The translations under genes were made by a program, and so were the position numbers. The notes below the pieces were generated by a model that was not told the origin of the DNA, did not search any database, and saw nothing but the letters and a program-made list of their open reading frames with translations. From Candidatus Atribacter fermentans (GTDB lineage Bacteria > Atribacterota > Atribacteria > Atribacterales > Atribacteraceae): a stretch of DNA of 7,531 nt. Shown piece by piece: positions 1 to 5,812 of the stretch; position 1 is the stretch's first letter, and each line of letters starts with the position of its first letter. Where the stretch lies: contig JAAYUT010000127.1 of NCBI GenBank assembly GCA_012517485.1, positions 1 to 7,531 on the forward strand, given 5' to 3'.

Positions 1-1479
1 AAAGCTCGGGATTATTTTGCTCAAATTGAAGGACAAGAAAATGCTTTTTTGGTAGCTGATACTTTCTATCAAGAAAAAAAATGGCAACAAGCTCTATCTG
101 CTTTTTTAAAATACCTTAACACTACTCCTCAAGGACAATATATTGAGGAAGCCAAATTAAAATTGGCTTCTTGTTATATAGAAACCAACCAGATTGAATT
201 TGCTGAGAAATTGGTTGATGAGATATCCGGTTCCCTAAATTTGAAGTTTCAACTGGATTTTCTCCGACTCACGATAAAGCTGGCTTATAAAAAAGGGAAT
301 TGGCTAAAAGTTGTAGAGGATATTGCTCAATTAAAAAAACAAACCGGAACCCTTGATCAGGAATATTTATACCTTTTGGCTTGGTCTCAAGTTAAATTAG
401 GGAAGGAATCAGAAGCAAGAAATTTGCTGGAAGAAGCCGGTTTAAACCCTGATGAGGTTCTTTCGGATCCGGAAAATGAAAAAATAAGCAATGTTATAAA
501 TATTCTTCAGTCCGGTGATTATTCTGCGGCAATATCGCAATTGCAAAAACTCATTGCTGAAGGTGTAAGCCCTGAAAATAGTGCTATCATTCATTTTTTA
601 CTTGGGAAAGCTTTGTATTTGGAAGGAAATTTACAAGAAGCCTCTCAATATTTACAAAAAGCGGTTGTTGCTGGAAACAAGGACTATCTGGAAGAGGCTT
701 ACTTTTATTTAGGTGATATCGCTTACCAAGATGAGAATTGGTCAGAGGCAGTTCAATGGTATCAGAGATTAAATACCCAAAATAATCTTGATCTTCTCTG
801 GCGATTGGCGACTTCTTTACAAAAATCGGGGAAGGAAGATCAGGCCCTTGATATTTATAAAAAATTGCAAGGTGATAATGCCTATTCTGAGCGGGCTGGC
901 ATTATTGTATTGGAATCTTTATTCAATCAAAAGAAATACCAGGATTTTCTTCAAGAAGCTACTCGATATTTAAAGAACTATCCCAATTCGACTCAAAGCG
1001 AAGAAATAATCTATATGACCGCTTGGTCGGCTTATTATGTAGGAGATATCACTCAAGCTTTGGAACGGATATCTCTTTATCAGGATAGATACCCTCAAGG
1101 GCGTTATTTTGATGAATTAGAGTCATTGGCCATTGATCTTATGATTGTGCAAAAGAATTATCAAAATGTTCTTCCCAAATTATTAAATTTAGAAAATAAA
1201 CTCAAGGGAGAGAAATTGGAGTATACTTGGTATCGTATTGGAAGTGTTTATTTGAAAATTGAAGAGTATGACCGCGCGGCATTTTATTTTGAGAAATTAT
1301 TAGGAAATAAAAATGGAAAATACTATACCCGAGGAGGATATTTAATGGGTGTTTGTCTTGAATATTTAGATCAACCGAAAGCCGCCTTGAAATTTTATCA
1401 ACAGATGGTTGAAAGCGGTCTAAAAGATGAATGGGTTGATAATTCACAGAAACGAATCAGTCTATTGACTGAGGAATAA
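1..1479 (+). CDS. Tetratricopeptide-repeat (TPR) protein, 5' truncated
   Basis: The reading frame is open from the first base of the window to a TAA at 1477-1479, giving 492 visible residues. A TTG at position 49 is not a credible start because the codons before it already belong to a TPR-like helix. The gene therefore begins upstream and its N-terminus, including any signal peptide, is missing. About a dozen helix-turn-helix units of roughly 34 residues follow one another, with the usual pattern of small residues at the turns (for example LGKALYLEGNLQEASQYLQKA and LGDIAYQDENWSEAVQWYQR). Segments such as RYPQGRYFDE recall the TPRs of envelope proteins of the YbgF/CpoB and BamD type. TPR proteins are protein-binding scaffolds and have no catalytic residues to check. 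Its place directly upstream of exbB-exbD suggests a periplasmic or envelope partner of that complex; this is inference from context only. The exact family cannot be assigned. Confidence 0.86.
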   Translation, partial: KARDYFAQIEGQENAFLVADTFYQEKKWQQALSAFLKYLNTTPQGQYIEEAKLKLASCYIETNQIEFAEKLVDEISGSLNLKFQLDFLRLTIKLAYKKGNWLKVVEDIAQLKKQTGTLDQEYLYLLAWSQVKLGKESEARNLLEEAGLNPDEVLSDPENEKISNVINILQSGDYSAAISQLQKLIAEGVSPENSAIIHFLLGKALYLEGNLQEASQYLQKAVVAGNKDYLEEAYFYLGDIAYQDENWSEAVQWYQRLNTQNNLDLLWRLATSLQKSGKEDQALDIYKKLQGDNAYSERAGIIVLESLFNQKKYQDFLQEATRYLKNYPNSTQSEEIIYMTAWSAYYVGDITQALERISLYQDRYPQGRYFDELESLAIDLMIVQKNYQNVLPKLLNLENKLKGEKLEYTWYRIGSVYLKIEEYDRAAFYFEKLLGNKNGKYYTRGGYLMGVCLEYLDQPKAALKFYQQMVESGLKDEWVDNSQKRISLLTEE

Positions 1480-1493
1480 ACTGGGGATACACT
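1465..1493 (+). promoter_or_regulatory. Candidate sigma-70 promoter for the exbB operon
   Basis: TTGACT at 1465-1470 matches 5 of 6 bases of the -35 consensus. TACACT at 1488-1493 matches 4 of 6 bases of the -10 consensus, and the spacer is exactly 17 bases. The -35 box lies in the last codons of the TPR gene. Transcription would start near 1500, leaving a leader of about 33 bases before exbB. The 53-base gap between the TPR gene and exbB contains no terminator-like hairpin, so read-through from the TPR gene is also likely. This is a pattern match only. Confidence 0.45.
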
Positions 1494-1518
1494 TATGCTG
1501 ATTCTTTCTTTACAATGC

Positions 1519-1524
1519 AGGAGG
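1519..1524 (+). promoter_or_regulatory. Ribosome binding site that fixes the exbB start
   Basis: AGGAGG is a perfect Shine-Dalgarno core. It lies 8 bases before the ATG at 1533 but downstream of the in-frame ATG at 1515. The 1533 start is therefore preferred, and the six residues encoded from 1515 (MQEVSL) are very likely not part of the protein. Confidence 0.85.
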
Positions 1525-1532
1525 TTTCGTTG

Positions 1533-2249
1533 ATGCAGATATTTACTGTGATAGGCAAAGGCGGATTAATCATGTATCCAATCGTGGCCTCATCGATTGT
1601 TTTCTTAGCAGTTTTTATCGAGAGGTGGTATGTCTTACGATATTCAAAAGAAAGAGTAAAGAGATATTTACGATCATTGAGAAAAGCTATCAATCAAAGA
1701 GACTTACGAGGCATTGTTGATGTGAGTCAGAAAAATCCTGGGCCAGCATCACGGATTATCATGGCAGGGATAAAAAAGTATCTAAATGGTGTTCCTCAAG
1801 AAGCAAAAGAAGCCATGGAAACCGTTGCAATGCAGGAATTCCCATATTTTGAAAAACGCTTAGGAGTATTATCGACAATTGCCAGTATTGCCCCATTGTT
1901 AGGGTTACTTGGAACGGTTACTGGAATGATTCGAACTTTTAACGTTATTGCCTCGATTGGAGTTGGGAAACCAACTGAGATGGCGGGAGGAATTTCTGAA
2001 GCATTAATAACAACCGCTGCCGGATTGTCAATCGCCATACCTACTGTTATTGGCCACTATTATCTTTCCCAGATTGCCGAAAGTATTATGAACGATATTG
2101 AAAAAGCCAGTTCAGAAGTTTTAGATATTATCGAAGAACTTAGAGTATATAATGGAAATGAAGGAGTAGCCATCGAGGAAGCCAAGAGCCCAGAAGGAGT
2201 TGAGGAGAATGTTCCGATTTCGACAAAAGAGACAGAGGCGCCAGCCTGA
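1533..2249 (+). CDS. exbB: ExbB/TolQ/MotA-family proton channel subunit
   Basis: This is the inner-membrane proton channel subunit that, with ExbD, converts proton motive force into movement of a TonB- or TolA-like partner. From the ATG at 1533 the protein has 238 residues, normal for the family. The first membrane helix lies at about 13-29. Helices 2 and 3 lie at about 112-135 and 152-180 and carry the family hallmarks APLLGLLGTVTGMI (120-133) and SEALITTAAGLSIAIP (155-170). Thr128, Glu156 and Thr161 align with the pore residues Thr148, Glu176 and Thr181 of E. coli ExbB, with identical spacing. Residues 30-110 form the cytoplasmic domain. The last 25 residues are acidic, and their codons overlap the start of exbD by 41 bases. 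Because the third gene has a TonB-like anchor, ExbB is a better name than TolQ, but the sequence alone does not exclude TolQ. The family assignment is firm. Confidence 0.93.
   Translation: MQIFTVIGKGGLIMYPIVASSIVFLAVFIERWYVLRYSKERVKRYLRSLRKAINQRDLRGIVDVSQKNPGPASRIIMAGIKKYLNGVPQEAKEAMETVAMQEFPYFEKRLGVLSTIASIAPLLGLLGTVTGMIRTFNVIASIGVGKPTEMAGGISEALITTAAGLSIAIPTVIGHYYLSQIAESIMNDIEKASSEVLDIIEELRVYNGNEGVAIEEAKSPEGVEENVPISTKETEAPA
2194..2199 (+). promoter_or_regulatory. Ribosome binding site that fixes the exbD start
   Basis: AAGGAG lies 9 bases before the ATG at 2209, inside the exbB coding region. A TTG at 2200 is in the same frame but abuts this site and would leave no spacing. The ATG at 2209 is therefore the better start. 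Confidence 0.65.
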
Positions 2250-2625
2250 GATCAACCTCACTCCCATGATTGATGTGGTGCTCCAATTAATCATATTTTT
2301 TATTGTTACCACCACATTTATTAGCATTGAAAGTGGGGCTAAGGTGAATCTTCCCTCGGCAGATTTTTCTAAAATTGAGGAAGCGAAAACCATCACTATT
2401 ACTATTACTGAAAATAATATGCTTTATGTTAATGGCGCTCTCGTTGATGCTAAAGAGCTTCCCTCAGCGGTTGTTGTGGCATTGCGGAATGAACCAGAAG
2501 CGACTGTTATTGTTGAAGCAGATAAGCAGGTTTTACATGGTAAAGTTGTTTCAATCATGGATATTCTTAAAAAGGCTGGAGCTGAAAAAATAGCCATTGC
2601 GACTCAACCGACTAAAGAAGAGTAA
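2209..2625 (+). CDS. exbD: ExbD/TolR-family biopolymer transport protein
   Basis: This is the partner of ExbB. It is a single-pass inner-membrane protein whose helix sits inside the ExbB ring and whose periplasmic domain contacts the TonB-like protein. The 138-residue product has a strongly basic cytoplasmic end (FRFRQKRQRRQ) and then the signature INLTPMIDVVLQLIIFFIV at about 15-33. Asp22 in this helix aligns with the essential Asp25 of E. coli ExbD. The periplasmic part begins with SGAKVNLPSA and continues with the repeated beta/alpha pattern typical of ExbD (TITITENNMLYVNG, EATVIVEADKQVLHGKVVSIMDILKKAG). Length and domain order are ordinary. The start overlaps exbB by 41 bases in another frame, and the stop is 2 bases before the next ATG, so the three genes are very probably co-translated. 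Confidence 0.93.
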   Translation: MFRFRQKRQRRQPEINLTPMIDVVLQLIIFFIVTTTFISIESGAKVNLPSADFSKIEEAKTITITITENNMLYVNGALVDAKELPSAVVVALRNEPEATVIVEADKQVLHGKVVSIMDILKKAGAEKIAIATQPTKEE

Positions 2626-2627
2626 TC

Positions 2628-4088
2628 ATGAATAAATTTTTTATTAATGAAAAAAAGGTATGGACTTTTTCCCTAACCTTATCAGTTATTATTAATCTGG
2701 TTATTTTAGCTGCAATATCTATTTATTGGTTATCGATGAAATACGAGCCCCCTATTCAAGACGAACCCATCGTGATTCAGGTTTTAGAAATTCCATCCCC
2801 TCGTAAACCTGTGACAGTTGCTCCCGTTGAGAAAGCCAATATTGCTGAACTGAATCCTTTAAAGGATATTCAAAATCAAGATATCAATAATGAACCTCAA
2901 ATACAAAGTGAAATTTCGACTGAAGTTCAGCAAAAGAAGGAACAGGTTACCATCCCAAAACCACCAGTTGATCTTCCAAACTCGGAAATGATTTCTGAAT
3001 CAGGATCACCTTCTGGGGCAAAGTTAGTAAATCCCGGAGAAAATATTGATGTACCGGAAGATTTAAAATGGCAAGGAGTTGAAGCCGAAAATACCTTGAA
3101 AGCTCAGTTTGAAAAGTCAGGTCAATCAACCCGTTTAGCTCGATTAGCTGAAGAAGGAGCGGAAAGAATAGAAAGCACGGTTGGTGAAACATTGGCTACT
3201 GGTGAATTAGCAATACCAACCGGACAAATTGATAAGAAATCCCCTTTTTCTAAACGGCCAATTTCAGTCATCATTGAAAATGCTCCTGCAGCACGACCTC
3301 AAGCTGGACTCAGTAAAGCAGATATCGTCTATGAAATTATGGCCGAAGGTGGGATCACTCGATTCTTGGCTATTTATAACGAAGGTGTAGCGGATAATGT
3401 TGGTCCAGTAAGAAGTGCTCGTCCCTATTTTGTCATGAAAGCAGCTGAACATAATGCAATATTTGCTCATGCCGGTGGGAGTGTGGAAGCATATGTTTAT
3501 ATGAAGGAAATGAACCTTGATACGATTGATGAGTTTAAGTTTTTTCAAGCTTTCTGGAGAAGTAAAGATCGAAAAGCTCCTCACAATCTCTATACCTCTA
3601 TAGCTAATCTCAGAAATCAAGCTCAACGATTGGGTTACAATAAACCAATAAAAGGAGGAGGAGGGTTTCAAGTCCGAATACCCCAAGAAGCCCTGGGGAC
3701 TGAAGATGCTCCCCAAGTAGAAATATTATATGCTGGAGATTATCGGGTGAAATTTACCTGGGATCCTGCCCAAAAAGTCTATCGAAGATATATCAATGGG
3801 AATCCCCATGTCGATTCTTTGAACGGCCAGCAAATCACTACTTCTAATATAATCATTCAAGTTACTGAGCAAAAGGTAAAAGATGAAGAAGGACGGATAG
3901 AGATTACTTTTGTAGGAAAAGGAACGGGGTGGATTTTGTTAGATGGGAAAGCAGCTGCAATCCGCTGGGAAAAGAATTCTCTTGGAGAGAAAACCAAGTA
4001 TTTTTATGCAGATGGAAGAGAATTAAAAATTAATCCAGGAGCTTTATGGATAGAAGTAGTCAGTACGAAGAATAAGGTGGTGATGTAA
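2628..4088 (+). CDS. TonB-like membrane anchor fused to a DUF3048 (YerB-type) domain
   Basis: The 486-residue protein has three parts. Residues 1-36 are a short cytoplasmic end and one membrane helix (about 13-36) with no lipobox. The helix carries LSVIIN, resembling LSVCIH of E. coli TonB (Ser16/His20), with Ser19 and Asn23 here. Residues 40-205 form a Pro/Gln/Glu/Lys-rich linker that opens with PPIQDEPIVIQVLEIPSPRKP, like the start of the TonB periplasmic region. Residues 208-484 match DUF3048: RPISVIIENAPAARPQAGLS, YEIMAEGGITRFLAIY, GPVRSARPYF, HAGGS and KAPHNLYTS form the N-terminal domain (PF11258). SNIIIQV, GWILLDGKAAAIRW and NPGALWIEVV form the C-terminal domain (PF17479). Known relatives such as B. 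subtilis YerB are lipoproteins of uncertain function. No TonB C-terminal domain is present. Lying 2 bases after exbD, it is probably the protein driven by ExbB-ExbD. Domain calls are firm; the energised role is inference. Confidence 0.88.
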   Translation: MNKFFINEKKVWTFSLTLSVIINLVILAAISIYWLSMKYEPPIQDEPIVIQVLEIPSPRKPVTVAPVEKANIAELNPLKDIQNQDINNEPQIQSEISTEVQQKKEQVTIPKPPVDLPNSEMISESGSPSGAKLVNPGENIDVPEDLKWQGVEAENTLKAQFEKSGQSTRLARLAEEGAERIESTVGETLATGELAIPTGQIDKKSPFSKRPISVIIENAPAARPQAGLSKADIVYEIMAEGGITRFLAIYNEGVADNVGPVRSARPYFVMKAAEHNAIFAHAGGSVEAYVYMKEMNLDTIDEFKFFQAFWRSKDRKAPHNLYTSIANLRNQAQRLGYNKPIKGGGGFQVRIPQEALGTEDAPQVEILYAGDYRVKFTWDPAQKVYRRYINGNPHVDSLNGQQITTSNIIIQVTEQKVKDEEGRIEITFVGKGTGWILLDGKAAAIRWEKNSLGEKTKYFYADGRELKINPGALWIEVVSTKNKVVM

Positions 4089-4843
4089 TGCATAGTGTTT
4101 TATTTCGAATTGGTCAATTTCCCGTCTATGCTTATGGCTTTTTTTTGGGTATAGCTTTTTTGGTTGGTATTTATTATGCCTCTCGAAGAGCTCCTGGTTA
4201 TGGAGTAACTCCCGATGCGGTCGTTGAAGTCAGCGTGCTCTGTATTTTTGGAGCTATTATCGGATCTCGCTTAGTTTTTGTTTTTTTAAATTGGGATTTA
4301 TACCGTGATAACCTCATCCATATTTTTTTAATTCGTGAAGGTGGTTTGACCTTCTACGGTGGTATTTTTGGAGCAATATTTTTAGCAATTCCCTATATTA
4401 TTTATAAAAAATACTCTTTGCCGGCTTTATTTGATATTTGTACTCCAGCTATAGCTTTAGGTTATTCTATTGCTCGAATTGGTTGTTTTCTCAACGGCTG
4501 TTGTTATGGACGAGTTAGCCCATATACCATTTTTCCTCTCGGAGTTCATTTTCCTGCTTTAGAAGGATGGAGATATCCAACTCAAATTTATGCAATTGGA
4601 TATTCCCTCCTTATCCTCTTTTTTTTACTCAAACTGGAGAAAAAAAAGCTATTCCGCGGAGAGCTCTTTTTTGATTATCTCTGGATGTATGGGATTGCTC
4701 GGTTTTTCATTGAATATTTGCGTGATGAACCCTTTTCGATTTGGGGAATTCTGACAGCGGCTCAATTTGCTTGTATCTTGATCATTGCATTCACGCTTTT
4801 CCTACGAGAGATATTAAGAAGGCATGTCATTCGACAATCTTAG
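4088..4843 (+). CDS. lgt: Prolipoprotein diacylglyceryl transferase
   Basis: Lgt moves diacylglycerol from phosphatidylglycerol to the lipobox cysteine of prolipoproteins, the first step of lipoprotein maturation, in the inner membrane. The 251-residue product has about seven hydrophobic segments and starts with the typical FPVYAYGFFLGIAFLVG. The family signature is present as GYSIARIGCFLNGCCYG (125-141), the Cys-containing form seen outside Proteobacteria. Arg130 aligns with the essential Arg143 of E. coli Lgt, and Arg205 in RFFIEYLR with Arg239. Residues 85-92 (GGLTFYGG) correspond to the E. coli segment holding His103, and Tyr replaces that His. The start codon shares one base with the stop of the DUF3048 gene (TAATG). 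It is preceded by AAGGTGG at 4074-4080 with 7-base spacing. The last 20 bases overlap xerD. No lipoprotein gene is visible in the window, so its substrates lie elsewhere. Confidence 0.95.
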   Translation: MHSVLFRIGQFPVYAYGFFLGIAFLVGIYYASRRAPGYGVTPDAVVEVSVLCIFGAIIGSRLVFVFLNWDLYRDNLIHIFLIREGGLTFYGGIFGAIFLAIPYIIYKKYSLPALFDICTPAIALGYSIARIGCFLNGCCYGRVSPYTIFPLGVHFPALEGWRYPTQIYAIGYSLLILFFLLKLEKKKLFRGELFFDYLWMYGIARFFIEYLRDEPFSIWGILTAAQFACILIIAFTLFLREILRRHVIRQS

Positions 4844-5726
4844 GAACATTCTTGAGGCTTATCTCCAGTATTTATATTGGGAGAAGAGACTTTCCGATAA
4901 CACTATACAATCCTACGAGCTTGATTTGGAACAATTCATTTATTTTTTAGAAAAAAAGGGTATAGCTTCTTTTTCTCAACTCGATCAGGGTGTGGTTGAA
5001 AAATTCTTACGAAATGAAGCCAAGCGCGACATAGCACCTGCTTCGCTTGCCAGAAAAATTTCTGCACTCCGTACTTTTTTCCAATATCTGATTCGTGAAA
5101 AAATTAGTCCTGAAAATTGTGCTAAACTTATCGATTCTCCTCGTTTTCAAAGAAAAATACCCGATGTTTTAGATGAAAGTGAAATCGAATCCTTGTTAAA
5201 CGCTCCTGATTTAAACAAGCCAATTGGAATTCGTGATCGAGCTATTTTGGAATTATTATACGCGAGTGGATTAAGAGTAAGCGAATTAACCTCTTTAGAA
5301 TTTTCACATTTTGACTTGGAAAATTCGATGTTAAGACTTTGGGGAAAGGGTTTTAAGGAAAGGATGGTCCCTTTTGGTGAGGAGGCGAATGAAGCGTTGA
5401 ATCGATATTTTCAGCAGGCAAGAGAACAAATATTAAGAGGAAAACGGAGTCGATCGGTTTTTGTCGGAGCTTCTGGTCGATCTTTAACCCGGCAAAACAT
5501 TTGGGTAATGATAAAGAAATACGCCAAAAAGGCTGGAATTGAAAAAACGATAACACCGCATACTCTCCGTCATACCTTTGCTACTCATTTGTTAGAAAAT
5601 GGTGCTGATTTAAGAGTCGTCCAGGAGTTTTTGGGGCATTCTGATATTGTAACAACCCAAATCTATACCCATATTAATAAGAAAGTCCTTCGAGAAGCTT
5701 ATGCTCGTTCATTTCCTAGAAAATAG
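4824..5726 (+). CDS. xerD: Tyrosine site-specific recombinase XerD
   Basis: This cytoplasmic recombinase resolves chromosome dimers at dif, normally with XerC and FtsK. It has exactly 300 residues, the normal Xer length. The N-terminal SAM-like DNA-binding domain spans about 5-90 (SDNTIQSYELDLEQFIYFLE, LARKISALRTFFQYL). The catalytic domain follows with the full set of active-site residues: Arg151 in GLRVSEL, Lys175 in GKG, His246 and Arg249 in PHTLRHTFATH, His272 in GHSD and the nucleophile Tyr281 in TQIYTH. The C-terminus (ADLRVVQEFLGHSDIVTTQI and nearby residues) is closer to XerD than to XerC. An in-frame stop at 4815-4817 leaves ATG 4824 as the only possible ATG start, and it overlaps lgt by 20 bases. 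The ribosome site is weak (AAGAAGG ends 1 base before the ATG), so translation is probably coupled to lgt. Some lineages use one Xer protein for both roles; this window cannot show whether a second exists. Confidence 0.93.
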   Translation: MSFDNLRNILEAYLQYLYWEKRLSDNTIQSYELDLEQFIYFLEKKGIASFSQLDQGVVEKFLRNEAKRDIAPASLARKISALRTFFQYLIREKISPENCAKLIDSPRFQRKIPDVLDESEIESLLNAPDLNKPIGIRDRAILELLYASGLRVSELTSLEFSHFDLENSMLRLWGKGFKERMVPFGEEANEALNRYFQQAREQILRGKRSRSVFVGASGRSLTRQNIWVMIKKYAKKAGIEKTITPHTLRHTFATHLLENGADLRVVQEFLGHSDIVTTQIYTHINKKVLREAYARSFPRK

Positions 5727-5734
5727 ATAGAGTA

Positions 5735-5796
5735 TTGCACACATTAAAAAAAAATATTAATATGATTTGATTTTTATTGAACTTGATAATTATAAT
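5735..5796 (+). promoter_or_regulatory. AT-rich promoter region upstream of punA
   Basis: The 86-base gap between xerD and punA holds two overlapping promoter-like arrangements. The downstream one has TTGATT at 5767-5772, an 18-base spacer and a perfect TATAAT at 5791-5796. Its start would fall near 5803, inside the Shine-Dalgarno site, leaving an almost leaderless message. The upstream one has TTGCAC at 5735-5740, a 17-base spacer and TAATAT at 5758-5763, with weaker boxes but a more normal leader. A run of nine A (5746-5754) lies between them. No terminator hairpin for the xerD transcript is visible here. Confidence 0.45.
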
Positions 5797-5799
5797 TTT

Positions 5800-5805
5800 G
5801 AGGGG
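5800..5805 (+). promoter_or_regulatory. Ribosome binding site that fixes the punA start
   Basis: GAGGGG lies 7 bases before the ATG at 5813. The frame stays open upstream to a TTG at 5777, but the 12 extra residues (MNLIIIILRGVF) come from promoter-like sequence. They are not expected in a cytoplasmic enzyme of this family. Confidence 0.75.
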
Positions 5806-5812
5806 TGTTTTT

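Noticed and set aside
3651..3665. Very strong internal Shine-Dalgarno-like run (AAAGGAGGAGGAGGG) inside the DUF3048 gene
   Set aside because: No ATG, GTG or TTG lies at a usable distance downstream. The run encodes Lys-Gly-Gly-Gly-Gly in a normal part of the domain. It could cause pausing, but nothing supports an internal gene.
1202..3716. Several open frames of 66-150 codons on the minus strand opposite the TPR, exb and DUF3048 genes
   Set aside because: They lie entirely opposite well-supported genes, have no recognisable domains, and show no ribosome sites worth noting.
4139..4647. Three 8-base homopolymer runs in lgt (T at 4139-4146, T at 4619-4626, A at 4640-4647), considered as phase-variable tracts
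   Set aside because: The frame is intact across all of them, they encode ordinary membrane residues, and such runs are expected in an AT-rich gene. A core enzyme is an unlikely phase-variation target.
5711..5738. dif-like sequence at the end of xerD (ATTTCCTAGAA resembles the left arm of the B. subtilis dif site)
   Set aside because: The left arm is simply the coding sequence for the conserved C-terminal SFPRK and stop. The right, XerD-binding arm does not match beyond chance. dif sites are usually best conserved in that arm.
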